From positions 140,189 through 204,188 of the forward strand of contig NW_024468535.1 in NCBI RefSeq assembly GCF_001632365.1: 64,000 nt of DNA, in the 5' to 3' direction. Origin of the DNA: Laetiporus sulphureus 93-53. Taxonomy: Eukaryota; Basidiomycota; Agaricomycetes; Polyporales; Laetiporaceae. The notes under the pieces are model-generated. The model did no database searches. It worked only from the letters and a program-made list of their open reading frames with translations, and was not told where the DNA came from. How positions within the stretch are numbered: the first letter of the stretch is position 1; the number at the start of each line of letters is the position of its first letter. Of this stretch, positions 1 to 11,336 are shown piece after piece. The position numbers and the translations under genes were made by a program.

Positions 1-2010
1 GCAAAAAATCGAGCGCCGAAGCTTTAGTCGACTCAGGAGCATATTCCATGTACATCAGCAAGTGATTCGTAAAGAACAATCGAATCGCAACCTCCAAGCT
101 TAACACAACATACAAGGTGTACAATGCTGATGGATCCCAAAACAAACATGGCGAAATAACTGACTATGTAAAAGCATACCTCAAAGTCGGAGATCATGGT
201 TCCACCCACCGTCTGCTAGTCACAGACATCGAGAAATTAGACATGATCATTGGGATGTCATACTTACGTCAGCACAATCCAGAAATCAACTGGCAAGCTG
301 GAGAATGGAAATACTCACGATGCCCGAGTACGTGTCACCACCAGAGGCTTCGTAAAAAAACAACAAGCCATTGCGAGAGAGGAAGCTGAAGAAATCTCGC
401 AACGAGCACAACAAGTGGCAGAGCCAACTGCATTCAGAATGTTTAATGGACACAACATCGATGCAGTAAATCCTATAATTTGGTGGGTCGAAATGGACGA
501 CCCCGAAGCCGAACAAATAGCCCGCATGATACTTTCTATAGCAGATTGCGGCTATGCTGAACCAGAAGAAGACCTGAAAGAAGCGGCACCCCAGTCAAAC
601 ACTGGCAGCCCAGAAGATCAGGTTATTAATGAAGTAGAATCTTGGGAAAAACTAGTACCAGATTATCTACATTCATTTGGTGATGTCTTCTCCAAGAAAA
701 CATCGGAAAGGATGCCAACTCGAAAGCCTTACGATCATGCAATCGAGTTTGAAGAACAACATGAATTACCACAACCAAGCAAACTTTATCCTATGAATCC
801 GGAGGAAAGAAATTCCCTAGATTCATGGATCGACGAAAACCTAGCAAAAGGCTACATTCGAAAGTCGAAATCACCTATCGCTGCCCCAGTATTCTTTGTC
901 AAAAAGAAAGATGGCACGCTAAGACTGGTACAAGACTACCGAAAACTTAATGCTATAACCAAGAAGAATCGCTTCTCTATTCCACGAATAAGCGAACTTA
1001 TCGATCAGCTCAGTAACACGTCAATATTCACCAAGCTGGATCTCAGATGGGGATACAACAATGTTCGCATCCGCAAGGGTGACAAATGGAAAACAGCTTT
1101 TGTGACGCATCGCGGTTTATATGAGGCCACGGTTATGTTTTTCGGTTTCTGTAACGCACCAGCCACCTTCCAGCACATGATGAATGAGATTTTAGATGAT
1201 CTTATTTGGGAAGGCCATGTGATTGTCTACCTCGATGATATTCTAATCTTCACTAACGATCTGAAACAACATCGGAAGATTACCGAAGAGGTAATTAAAA
1301 GATTACGGGACAACGATCTTTTCGCCAAACCAGAAAAGTGCTTTTTCGAACAACCTTCGATTGAGTACTTAGGGATGATTATCTCTAAAGGCGAGGTCCG
1401 TATGGACCCCCAAAAGGTCGCAGGTGTACTCGACTGGCCTGAACCCAAAAAGGTTAAGCAAGTACAAGCATTCCTTGGGTTCGCGAACTTCTATCGTCGA
1501 TTCATTGAAGGATTTGCCAAAAAGTCTCGACCACTCAATATCCTTACACGAAAGGATCAGAAATGGGTATGGGGTGAAGAACAACAACAGGCATTTAACG
1601 CTCTCAAACATGCCTTTACTTCAACTCCAATTCTGGCGTTACTGGATGATACTCATCCATTCCGGTTAGAAACGGATTCCAGCGATTTCGCCACTGGCGC
1701 ATGCCTTGAACAACTCAAAGACGATGGGTTGTGGCATCCAATCGCATTCTATTCGAAAAGCCTCAATGAGGCTGAGCAGAACTATGAAATCTATGACAAA
1801 GAGATGCTCGCAATCATTCGAGCGTTGGAAGAATACCGACAACATCTCGAAGGTCATCCGCTCCCAGTCGAAATTTGGTCCGATCACCAGAACTTAACCT
1901 ATTTCAAATCAGCACAAAAACTGATGAGACGGCAAGCTCGATGGTCGCTCTATCTTACACGGTTCAACATCCAACTACATCACAAACCAGGGAAATCAAT
2001 GCATCACGCT
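1..2010 (+). pseudogene. Retrotransposon pol, protease-RT-RNase H part (disrupted)
   Basis: The first 300 bases encode a retropepsin-like domain with the active-site motif ALVDSGA near base 30 and the typical ending GMSYLRQHNPEINW. A TGA at 63-65 interrupts it, and the frame changes at a run of seven A near 353-360, after which a long open frame begins. That frame carries the RT fingers and palm (FVKKKDGTLRLVQDYRKLN near 895-950, catalytic YLDDIL near 1230) and an RNase H domain (LETDSSDFATGA near 1670). The RNase H reading frame stops being homologous at base 2010, exactly where the LTR-like insertion begins; its continuation resumes at 3763. Confidence 0.9.
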
Positions 2011-3762
2011 TGTCACAAATACAGTCCTTGTAACCCTAACCATTCTCATATAAATACCCTAAGTGCCAGCACTAAGCGCTGGACCAGGCTATACATCACC
2101 TAGCCAGGTATCCAAGCGCACATCTGTATATTACACGGATGGTGCTGACGCACATAGCATATTACATTACATATGCTGGTATAGAGAATAGGTTACACGG
2201 GTTACCTGTGAAGGACTAGATCCAACATATAGTCTCATGTCCTCATGTGACCTCCAGCGGGCTATGCTGCTACAAGGGCCTACAGCCGAAAGGTGCCCAG
2301 CAAGCGTAGAACGAAGGAAATCTAGTCACGTGACTAAAAGCCCTGAAAAGGAATACGTCACAAATGTGCCGATCATATACAATCTGACACAATGGATCGT
2401 ATCACGATCATAGTTCCCAAGGGAACCATTGAGTCCTACAATAGATTGTATCGGCACGTGACTTATCGGGATCAACCAGAAATCAATTGACTAGTCGCCG
2501 ATATAAGTCCTGGCCATCAAGCCATATAAGACTTACGACATCTTAATAGTCATGGAGATAGATCTCATAGCGTCTATTAGACTGAACCAACCAACCTCAA
2601 TCCTAGTCTCGCAAGAGACCTGTTAAAGGATTAGAGCAAGGCAGTCTACGCTATCATTATCCTGAAGATACGACGAAATGGCCTTTTGCTAGACTTAGCA
2701 TATGTGACAACCCGATCCCTGAACAGGATCCTCAATAGGGCTGCGACATTAAGTCTGGGCCTTTCGGAGCCATAAAAGGTCTAGAGTAATCTCGGACATC
2801 ATTGTGCGCAGTATATCACATGCGAATCACACAATGACGCCACGAGTCCAGACCTATCTCAAGTACACATCACGTACAAGCTCAGATCCACAGACCGGAT
2901 AAGAGCCGACCCTGATAAGGGGCCGCCGATCTGGCATCTAAAGAAGTCTTGACCCGGTTCCCACTTGATATTAGAAGAAGCCATGACTGAGTCTTCTATA
3001 GACTCCTGTACTAGTCTTGGCCGATATCAAAGTGGATCTCTGGGGCACTGTCGGGCGTTTCACCTTGACAGTTGTGGGATACGTAATTTCTGATGGAAAT
3101 ACGTAAACGTCTAGTGGGGACCCAAAAGAGGTTCCTTCGGTCCCCTCGGTTAAGGGTACTCACGGTGCAAGCCATGGTCCAATAGATACACGTAGTTATA
3201 ATTAGGTTAAGTGCGATAAGGTCATGAACAATGAAGCGGCGCCATTAGAAGGTATTTGGCGCAGCACCTCGCCGTATGTGTACACTAAAGTAGGTTCTCA
3301 CACGGCTCGATCTGTAGGTCCATACCCGGTATCAGGGGTCCTGGATCTAACATACTTGCCATATAAGGGTTCCTAATATACATATGTATTATAATATGAA
3401 GTAGGATAGACGGTATATCGGGGTACTCCCCTGCTTGTATATATACTAGGGTCAACTGGGAGTAGATCCCCAGTTCTATCATACTTCCCCACCTGGGGCT
3501 CACTCCTCTCTGAGTCCTAAGGGACTGGCTAGCGATCCAGGTCAATGACCGTCTGACATGGGACTTCAGGCCGCCCAACTGAGGGCCTGCTTGTAGTTGT
3601 GTAGTGATACACATTATCCTGCCACCACCTACTTGTCAACATATCACGATCGACCATTCAAGTTGGTTCTGGATGTTAGAGGTAATTCATGTCTAGTCAG
3701 GACTACATAGGTGCCGACACATTAGCTTGTGTTCGGAGATTATTCCCTAGTAGTTCGTGACA
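2011..3762. repeat. Probable solo LTR nested in the chromovirus
   Basis: This 1752-bp block starts with TGTCAC and ends with GTGACA, a perfect 6-bp terminal inverted repeat with the TG...CA ends of LTRs. It is flanked by ACGCT (2006-2010) and GCGCT (3763-3767), a 5-bp target-site duplication with one mismatch. Removing the block and one flank restores the pol frame across the RNase H/integrase linker. It has no long open frame and no pol domains, so a solo LTR left by LTR-LTR recombination is the simplest reading. A TATATATA-rich stretch lies near 3438. A non-autonomous element is the alternative. Confidence 0.75.
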
Positions 3763-5585
3763 GCGCTGATCCTCTGTCCAGGAGGCCAGATCATGAAGAG
3801 GGGGTAAATCTCGATAATTCCGACAAAACTCTGCTCAAAACGGAATATTTCACGATTAAAGCTATTCAACATACCCATCTTGCAGTCGTCACAGATCATG
3901 ATTTGGTGGACAAGATCAAGGAGGCACTACAAGACGACAATGTGAACAACTCATATCAAGATCTACTCAAGAAAGGACAACGAGAGTTCTCGAAAGGACT
4001 CGAAGACTGGAACTTCGAAAGTGGGATATTACTATACCGAGGCAAAGTCTATGTGCCAAAAGCAGATAATAAGGAATCACTTAGAAGAGAAATCGTCCAG
4101 CGTCATCATGAAGCTGCCAGTGCAGGTCATCCTGGAAGATGGAAGACATATGAGATGCTATCTCGTAACTACTGGTGGCCAGGAATGTCCACTTACGTCA
4201 AAAAGTATGTTGGTTCTTGCGACCTTTGTCAACGCAACAAGAACATCAATCAGCCGAAATATGGAGAATTACAGCCAAACGAGGTTCCAACAGAACCTTG
4301 GGAAATTGTCTCTGTCGACTTAATTACTCAATTACCAGAATCCCATGGATTCAACGCCATTATGGTAGTTGTCGATCGTTTGACCAAAAGAGCGCACTTC
4401 TTTGCAATCACCAATGAGTTCTCAGCATCAGACCTTGCTCGTACTTTCTATGAGAGGGTATGGACACAGCATGGTCTTCCGAGACAGATTATCTCGGATA
4501 GAGGTACGCAGTTTGCAAGCGCATCATTCCAGGAAATATGCAAACTCCTTGGGATACAATCAACAATGTCGTCCGCATATCATCCGGAGACCGATGGTCA
4601 AACTGAAAGAACAAATCAGTCGTTGGAGCAATATCTCCATATCTATACTGACAGATGCGTGGAAGATTGGAGTATACTACTGCCAACTGCCGAATTCGCC
4701 TATAATAATCAGACTTCTGAAGCCACTAAGAATTCCCCATTCTTTGTCGAATACGGTAGACATCCACGTGCAGAACCAACAATAATGGACCCCATAAAGC
4801 ATCATACGCTAGATTCCATAATGCAGGCACGAGTAGAAGCGCAAGAGCAAGTGAAAGCAGCCATTCTATTGGCGGCTGAACGCATGAAGTGGTATTACGA
4901 TCAATCCGTACGACCAGCACCTTTCAAAGTTGGAGATCAAGTATTACTCTCCACTAAAGATTGGCAGACATCGGGAGCTAAACTGGCACAATGGAGAGAT
5001 GGACCCTTCGAAATCGTAGAAAAACTAGGACCAGTCACATATAGACTCAAAATGCCACGGCAATACGGCGTTCATCCAGTTTTTCATGCGTCCAAGCTCG
5101 CGCTCTACCATGAAGATGAAATACCAGATCGCACTCTCAGACCCCGTCCTCCTATCAAAAAGAAGACTGGCGAAGAATGGGAAGTCGAGAATATAGTCGA
5201 CTCTCGTGTCATTCGTGGCAAACTTCAATATTTGGTGCATTGGAAGGGTTATTCTAAAGCCGAAGAAACTTGGGAACCCGCTGCAAATTTGAAGAAATCT
5301 CCGCGTCTCATCAAGGAATTTCACAGAAAATATCCTGACGCACCTCAACCAATATCTCTCATTGATACAAATCCGGTCAATGGCGTTTTTCCACCCAGGA
5401 GAACAGGTCAAGTCTATGACCCCGCCACTGATACCATTCAGATATACGATCAGGATAGAGATGATTGGGATTATTCTAGAGATCTTCAAATTACAGTAGA
5501 CAATCCAAACGCACAAGCACCAAAATATGCCCATGAAGACGATGCTGGAATGGATTTAGCCGCATCAGAACCAACAACCATCTGA
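3763..5585 (+). pseudogene. Retrotransposon pol, integrase and chromodomain part (split from RT)
   Basis: Continuation of pol after the nested insertion. The linker motif ADPLSRRPDHEEG is at its start. The integrase zinc-binding HHCC region lies near 4100-4240 (HHEAASAGHPGRW, then CDLCQRNK), followed by the catalytic core with the Asp of VDLITQ (near 4318), the Asp of SDRGTQF (near 4497) and the Glu in YHPETDGQTERTNQ (near 4590). A chromodomain (WEVENIVDSRV to SPRLIKEFHRKYP, near 5175-5330) would target insertion to methylated-histone chromatin. The frame ends at a TGA (5583-5585) that falls inside the beginning of the dUTPase domain rather than at a natural terminus. Confidence 0.9.
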
Positions 5586-5935
5586 GCACACTCAAGAGGA
5601 TTGGTATCCACAGGACTTCACTTTACAACACCTCGAGGGACCTATGGTCGAATTGCACCATGAAGTGGGCTAGCTGTCAAAGGCATCGACGTAGGCGCTG
5701 GTGTAATCGACAGAGGATACACAGGCGAAATCAAGATTTTGCTGATCAATTGGCCCGGCGTACTGGCATATGCCAAGAGAATGCACATGCTCTGCCATTG
5801 GGCTTCTCAGCTCCTTGAAGCTCGATTGCACATATTATTCTCGCTTCAAAATTGCAATTCTTCGTGTATGCGAGACAATGCGAGAATACGACGTGGAGCG
5901 AGTACGTTAAGTAGGCAAAGAAATATAGCCTTCGA
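5539..5935 (+). pseudogene. dUTPase domain at the end of pol (disrupted)
   Basis: The same frame that carries the chromodomain continues into dUTPase motif 1 (DAGMDLAA near 5541), then past the TGA at 5583 into THFTTP-like sequence, motif 2 (IAP-stop-SGLA near 5655, where the Arg codon of the usual PRSGLA is TGA), and motif 3 (GVIDRGYTGEIKI near 5705). The 3-prime part is more eroded: a relic of motif 5 (RGAS) is visible near 5893. dUTPases of retroelements remove dUTP to limit uracil incorporation during reverse transcription. Cellular dUTPase is unlikely because the domain is in phase with integrase and lacks its own start. Confidence 0.8.
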
Positions 5936-6568
5936 CAAGAGTCACAGTAGCTAGGTATTGCAGCATAATGTATGTGTGGTTTCGATCAATTCGGTCGAAA
6001 CAGTTTAGAACTGTATATTGCACTCAATTGAGTGCTGATGCAATCATTATAGCTACTGAGATGAAAGTACCGTGGTGATCCTATGGAGCGCAATGCCGAC
6101 TTGCGAGTACTCTCACGAACTGATAGGATCGCCACACCTATGGGATGCTCTGAGTACGTGGCTACGCCGTGATGCGTCCTTCCTCTACTGATGTACGCTC
6201 TACGGACTGACGTACTTTATCCGATCACAGTGCAGGCCGCGAACGATCACCGAATGTTTTCCTCTACGTGACGACTCGGCGTTCTCGCGCAGGTACGCAT
6301 CAAACTTGAATGTGGCGCAACTATGTTGATTGATGCGTTGATATCTCATCCTTTTACCGATCTCCGTGATGCTGCAAATTTCGGGTATCGTGCTGCTGCC
6401 AGCTGTCCTTACGGCTCGACTTGCGCGACCGTCTCGAAAAAGCTAGTGCGCACTTATCCTACGGTGGCTGCGCTGAGCTAATACCACAATGGCATGCACA
6501 GTCTGACAATATTTTACAAGCGGCCGTTGTTTCAGACATGGATGCATGTGACAACAAGCAATCGCACA
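5936..6568. other. Non-coding stretch after the retroelement
   Basis: No supported gene. It should hold the 3-prime LTR of the chromovirus, but no TG...CA boundary can be fixed without the other LTR for comparison. Confidence 0.4.
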
Positions 6569-6572
6569 AACG

Positions 6573-6578
6573 TATAAA
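6573..6578 (+). promoter_or_regulatory. TATA box upstream of candidate secreted-protein gene
   Basis: TATAAA lies about 120 bases before the ATG at 6697, with pyrimidine-rich sequence between them, the usual spacing for fungal promoters with a short leader. Confidence 0.35.
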
Positions 6579-6696
6579 TTGTGCAGAAAGGTATACTCTA
6601 GTGAGCTTATATCATTCCTGTTATCGTTTACTGCTCATCGTCATTTGAGCACCTCTTCACTTCCTCCATACCTTCCTTTCAGTGAGATGCAACACA

Positions 6697-7272
6697 ATGG
6701 TCCGCACTACGATCCTCACTTGTGCATTCATCGTCTCCGGCGCACTCGTTGGAGGTACGCTGTGGCACTTCTAACCCTTTTTGACGATTCTCAAGTCGTT
6801 TGGAAAGCTTTACCAGTGACGCGTTCGGCTCTTGACTGGCATGCTTTCGAGCGGAGGAGTGTCTTTGAAAACTGGGTATGTTTCATGCACAACTCATCAT
6901 TGATGCCGCTTTCCATGCATCATCTGTAGGCCTCGCCATCACCTGGACAACGTCCCTTGCACTTGACGTACCTTGAAGAACGTGAGACGATCGAGCGGAG
7001 GAACTGCCGAATCTTCGGCTGTTTGTACGAGGTACAGGTGTGTGGCGTTTTCGATTCATGTTTGACACGTCGACTGATCAACAATGCCAGGCTTTACCGA
7101 CAACACACAGCGATTTTCTGCCCGCCACGGCTGTTTCTACCCAGCCCACTATCCTCTCAGAGGGTGGCGCCCAAACTGTACGTCTTGAAATGCCTGGCTT
7201 GGAAATCTATCTTATGGTTCACAGCCTTTTGGCAACGCAGCTGCAAAGGAACCATCGTCTTATGAGGCATAG
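6697..7272 (+). CDS. Candidate small secreted protein, five exons, unknown family
   Basis: I do not recognise this protein. The start gives MVRTTILTCAFIVSGALVG, a clear signal peptide with a basic start and hydrophobic core. My spliced model is exons 6697-6754, 6817-6875, 6930-7031, 7091-7177 and 7225-7272 (TAG). All four introns (62, 54, 59 and 47 nt) have GT-AG ends and the phases agree, giving about 117 residues with two Cys (NCRIFGC) after the signal peptide. A TATA box lies about 120 bases upstream. Short exons can be joined by chance, so this model is tentative; a decayed secreted-enzyme gene is the alternative. Confidence 0.4.
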
Positions 7273-7803
7273 TTCTCCCACAATTAGGACCTCCCCATTC
7301 GCCTTCCGAGACGAGAGAGCGCCACTCTATCGTGACCGAGAGCTGCTGATACTTATTTGCTTCCATCTATTCACTTCAAAGATGACGGGCCGGATCCGCA
7401 TGTACCTCCCATTCCCCAAAATATGCTATTCCATTTGCCAAGGAAATGATCGTCGGTGTGGCCTAGGACTGTCTCAGGCTTGCTTCAATACTGTTGAAAA
7501 AATGGCAGCATTCCAGCCATTCACTGGGAACTCAGTCGTCTGTCATGAGACTTTGTATAAAGGGCAATACCTCCACCGGCAAGGCATGTGTAGCTTGTTA
7601 TCTGAAGCCGGCTCATTCAAACGGCCATCAACATCCGTACGACAGATACGCTGGCCTTTCGTACTTACCGCGGACGGAGGGGGAAAATGATCACTCAGTG
7701 GACAATCAGGATAATAGATCTCATCAATGCCAGACTTTAGGATGTCTACTATGTTCGAGCACGTTGTCATAAGATGCCAAGTGGAACCCGACCAAGACAC
7801 CGA

Positions 7804-10055
7804 TTACATCGCCAGCGCCGAGAAGACATTTCGGAAATACTCTTTCAGTCCATCCACGCCCAACACAATGCCTCCAATCACACCATCCGGCCTGACGATG
7901 ACAATAGTCAATCCACCACGAGTCGGCGACACTGCGTAACCCTCGTAGGCATGCCCACTCCCATCCGAGAGGAGCAGATCAGCAGACTGAACATCGGCGC
8001 ATTCGGGAGCCGTCTGTGGGAGAACGACGACGGAGCGGACCAGACCCTCGGGATAGAGCTCCGTCGCCTTGAGCACAGAGCCGATACTGTCGGACTCGGC
8101 GGAGAAAATCAGTGCAGTGTGCGAACCAGGACGGAAGATGTGGAAAAGGGAGGTGATGTTATGTTCGTCGTCCACCTTCTCTCGCTCGTGGATGACCAGG
8201 AGCCCCGGCGCGTCAGGGGCTCTGTCTCCAGCGCGAATTCCCTCGCCCCCTCCGTACGCACTGTCTATTAACTCCGCCTTTTCCTCTGCGGTGCACGGCG
8301 TACGCTCATCCACGACGATCGAGCTCCAACAATAGTTGACTCCGAGCTGGTTCAGCAACCCATCCCGTTTCCAGGCAGAGATGTCATTCTCTACTTTGGT
8401 AGCCATGCTCCTACCAAGAATAGCGGTGGTGCGCTTCAGCATGTCTTTGATGACTGGAAGACGCTCCTCATTGTAAGTGGAAAGGAGAGATCGAGAGGCG
8501 ATGCCCTTCTCGACGAGAGAAAGCTTCCAGCCGAGGTTAATCTGCAACGGCGCCATCAGAGCGAGCCTACCGACCGCGATCGAGATCACTCACCGCGTCT
8601 TGGATGCCCGAATTCAAGCCCTGTAAGGACATATTAGAATTGGTCATACGAGCTGCTTCAGCTGCGAACTAATCCTCACTTGACCGCCACTAGGGCTATG
8701 CACATGTGCAGCGTCTGATTTATGAGAAATCAATGAATGTTTGATATGTTGATTAGGTGGGACAACATACCTCCCGCGACAAAAACACGTCCCTCACCAA
8801 ACTTGTCAACCATCCGGATATTCGGCCTATATAAAAGAGAGCGTGAGGCTAGAATATCGTTAAACATAAAATGTACAACGAAACTCACGTATAAGCGGAC
8901 AGCCATATCACCTTGCCCACTTTGATATCATCCCTGTTTGACACGGAATGGACAAATTTGACTAGTTGCTCCCGGTCGTCGATTAACTTTGCATAATCGG
9001 CATGTCCTGCGGCAAAAATGTTGAAGATATCACCTTCGTATGTGGGACGAAGGGCGAGCCTGAAGTGGCGTGAATGTCAACGGTCTAGCAATTTATTATC
9101 GGGCACGTACGATCTCTCGCTGAGATTTCCCCAGCTATGCAAGGCCTTGCAACGCGGTCACATTAGCATGATGAAGTCGTGAAGAACAATGTGAACAACT
9201 TACATCCTTGCTTATCCCAAAGATCTCGAGGTCGCCGATTAAAAAATGCTCCTGTCCACCTCGAGTCTCACCATCAAATGTTAGACCAAGCTGCTTCCGC
9301 ACAACTCCTGCTTATACGTTAGTACCACGAAAGCTCGTACGAATGGGCTGTGTGCACCTTTGGCGCCATCTGTGCCAACCAGCCACTGCGCGAGAACGGT
9401 CTCACGCTGCTCGCTCTCCCCTGTCTTTTTCACAATCTCCGCGACGACACAGTTCTCCTGCTGCCTGAAGCTATGCAGCTCCGTGTTCAATTCCACATGA
9501 CACCCATATTTTTCCAAATGCTTGCGCAGTACACCTTCTTGACGATTCTGGCCTATCAATAAGGCATTGATCTGATGCGCAATCCTTCATACCACGTCGA
9601 AAATAGAGGGATGGGCTAGACTCACGTATGGAACATCGGGAGTAGGGTCCTGTGGCGTTTGCATATAGAACTCCTTCAACACTTCAACGCCCCCCGGCAG
9701 TTTGTAGACCCTATTCGGTATGAGAGAAACTCCTTCAGCTTGCATGTCGGGCAGCACTCCCAAGTAATTGTACAGCTCAAGCGAGCGTGGCTAAGCTTAC
9801 TTCATCAGAAACCCGTATCCACGGAAGAGCTTAAACAACGTACCATGACTCCCGCACCGCGAGATCCTGCATGGTAGCTTGGTAATTTATCGATGATCCG
9901 AACCGAAGTACCGTTCTTCAGCAAAGTGAGAGCTAAAACAAGGCCCACAGGACCTGCTCCAACCTAAGACGAGCGCGAAGAATGAGCAACATAGCCAAGT
10001 TTACAGCAGATGCTGAGCTCACAATCAGAACGGGTGTAGACAATGTCTGAGGCAT
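7804..10055 (-). CDS. FAD-dependent aromatic hydroxylase, phenol 2-monooxygenase type (copy A, intact)
   Basis: Predicted flavoprotein hydroxylating an aromatic ring with NAD(P)H and oxygen. I read 11 exons from ATG at 10055 (MPQTLSTPVLI, then an intron) to TAA at 7804. Visible motifs in order are the dinucleotide-binding VGAGPVG, the DG motif GTDGAKG, the FAD-ribityl GD motif GRVFVAGDAAH and the following HSPSGGQ and GLNSGIQDA. The last exon holds the thioredoxin-like C-terminal domain of phenol hydroxylases (RAGDRAPDAPG to the terminus FRNVFSALAM). All intron phases agree and I see no frameshift. The substrate is unknown; phenol, a lignin-derived phenolic or a polyketide are possible. It is the probable functional member of the inverted pair. 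Confidence 0.85.
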
Positions 10056-11046
10056 ACTGCTGTACTGGTTCGAGCACAATATTCGTCCAGAGCTGGTTGC
10101 ATAGAGGTAGCAGCGAGCAGGCTTATATTCTGCGCGGGATCCCATTCCCGCATTTGCTGAAACGTCATTCTACGCGCGACATCGTGTGTTCCCTGCCGAT
10201 GCCGCAACGTCTGCGTGGTTAATTCATGGGATGTTCAGAAGGCTGATCCATTAGAAGCGACAGCGTCACCTAATCTGATAAGATCCGAGGAGAATCAGCA
10301 ATACTGACACGAAATAGCTTACGCACAGAGCGCCTCTCACGGACTTCTGTGAGGACTCGGCGTCCTTGTTCGTCGGACGTAGCTTCGGCGATGCTGATGC
10401 ATTCGTTCGGCTGATAGGAGGACGAATTACTTCGAATTGTCGAGGCGCTCCCAGGCTCGGCTGCGTCCGCATGGAGTTAAGTGCATATCATTGGATCAAC
10501 CGCACAAAAATACTGTACCTGCTGGAACGACTTGTGCATTGCCCAATTTGCGCATTGTCCGAGCGGTCAGCAGCGATTCGCATCACTGACATGGAGAAGG
10601 TTTAGCCGATGCTGAACTGATCAAATACTGTGTCGGTTAGACGGCGTTTATGGCTTGGATAGTAGCCCGATCCTCCGACACTGCGGCCAAATTGATCGCC
10701 CACGCACCAGCCTACACGTTCGAGACTACTGAGGCATGACATACAATTGCTTGCTCTTGTCCAATATCGAATTTGATGGATCAATGTCGTGCACACTTCG
10801 CGCACACTCACGAATGCTTTTTCAACCATAAATGCTCAATTGCCGTTCGACTCTGTTGAGAAATTGATACAGCGAGCAGGTTTGCATCTTCCCTAAATAT
10901 ACTCCGAGTAGCGCGGGGTTTTTGAGCAGAACCTTTGGAGACCCGTGTTTGCCAGAATCACGTATACGTACTAGTGGAAGAGACCTGATTAAGGACGAGG
11001 AGAAGAGAAGAGACTCGATGTGACAGTACGCCTTCGAGCAGGCAGG
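10056..11046. other. Upstream flank of copy A, no gene seen
   Basis: Part of arm A. Most of it aligns with 34127-34796, so it is the duplicated 5-prime flank and promoter of the monooxygenase. Near 10155-10383 it contains an A-specific insertion. No open frame with recognisable domains. Confidence 0.5.
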
Positions 11047-11087
11047 ATCTAATCTAATCTATGGAGAGGTCTTATCAGATTAGATAA
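11047..11087. repeat. Hairpin element at outer end of arm A
   Basis: Imperfect palindrome: ATCTAATCTAATCT on the left faces AGATTAGAT on the right around a centre containing GAGAGGTCTTATC. It marks the end of homology between the arms, and its counterpart is at 34087-34126. A shorter relative (CTAATCTGATAAGATC) lies inside the A-specific insertion near 10270. Confidence 0.6.
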
Positions 11088-11336
11088 CAACCGGACGTGT
11101 TCCAGCGTGACAGCGGTCGCCGTGGCCGCATTGCGGCTTTCCTTAGACTTCCAGCGTCCTACTGCATAGAGGCAGTGCAAGGATCAGTATACACAGTGGC
11201 CGTACGTACGCTCCATTACAGTTACATTTTATCGTCGAGGACCCTCATGCCCCAGCTCGTTGCGACAGGTTAGGCCCCACACACAAAGTAAGATCTCGCC
11301 TGACAGTTCAACGTGCAGTGGTCCCGCGGGCCAGAC

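Larger units (their letters stand above)
1..5935 (+). mobile_element. Ty3/gypsy chromovirus with C-terminal dUTPase, decayed, 5-prime end outside window
   Basis: The domain order read along the plus strand is aspartic protease, reverse transcriptase, RNase H, integrase, chromodomain, dUTPase, which is the Metaviridae (Ty3/gypsy) pol order. A chromodomain after integrase places it in the chromoviruses, and a trailing dUTPase is known from some basidiomycete elements. Gag and the 5-prime LTR lie before base 1. The element is dead: the pol frame has in-frame TGA stops in the protease and around the dUTPase, a frame change near base 355, and a 1.75-kb insertion inside RNase H. A 3-prime LTR should follow the dUTPase but I could not delimit it without its 5-prime partner. 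Confidence 0.9.
7536..11087 (-). repeat. Inverted-repeat arm A
   Basis: The whole segment, containing a FAD monooxygenase gene with its 5-prime and 3-prime flanks, is repeated in opposite orientation at about 34085-37345. Exons, introns and flanks all align with scattered substitutions. Homology stops at the hairpin element on one side (11047-11087) and just past a CATGACAGACGACTGAG-like sequence on the other (near 7540). Arm A carries about 230 extra bases (near 10155-10383) absent from arm B. Confidence 0.9.

Noticed and set aside
5940..6560. 3-prime LTR of the chromovirus
   Set aside because: Expected here, but no terminal repeat pair or polypurine tract could be delimited because the 5-prime LTR is outside the window.
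7040..7690. 216-codon plus-strand open frame
   Set aside because: Its first part is explained by exon 4 and introns of the small secreted-protein model in other phases, and its end lies in the inverted-repeat tail; no domain.
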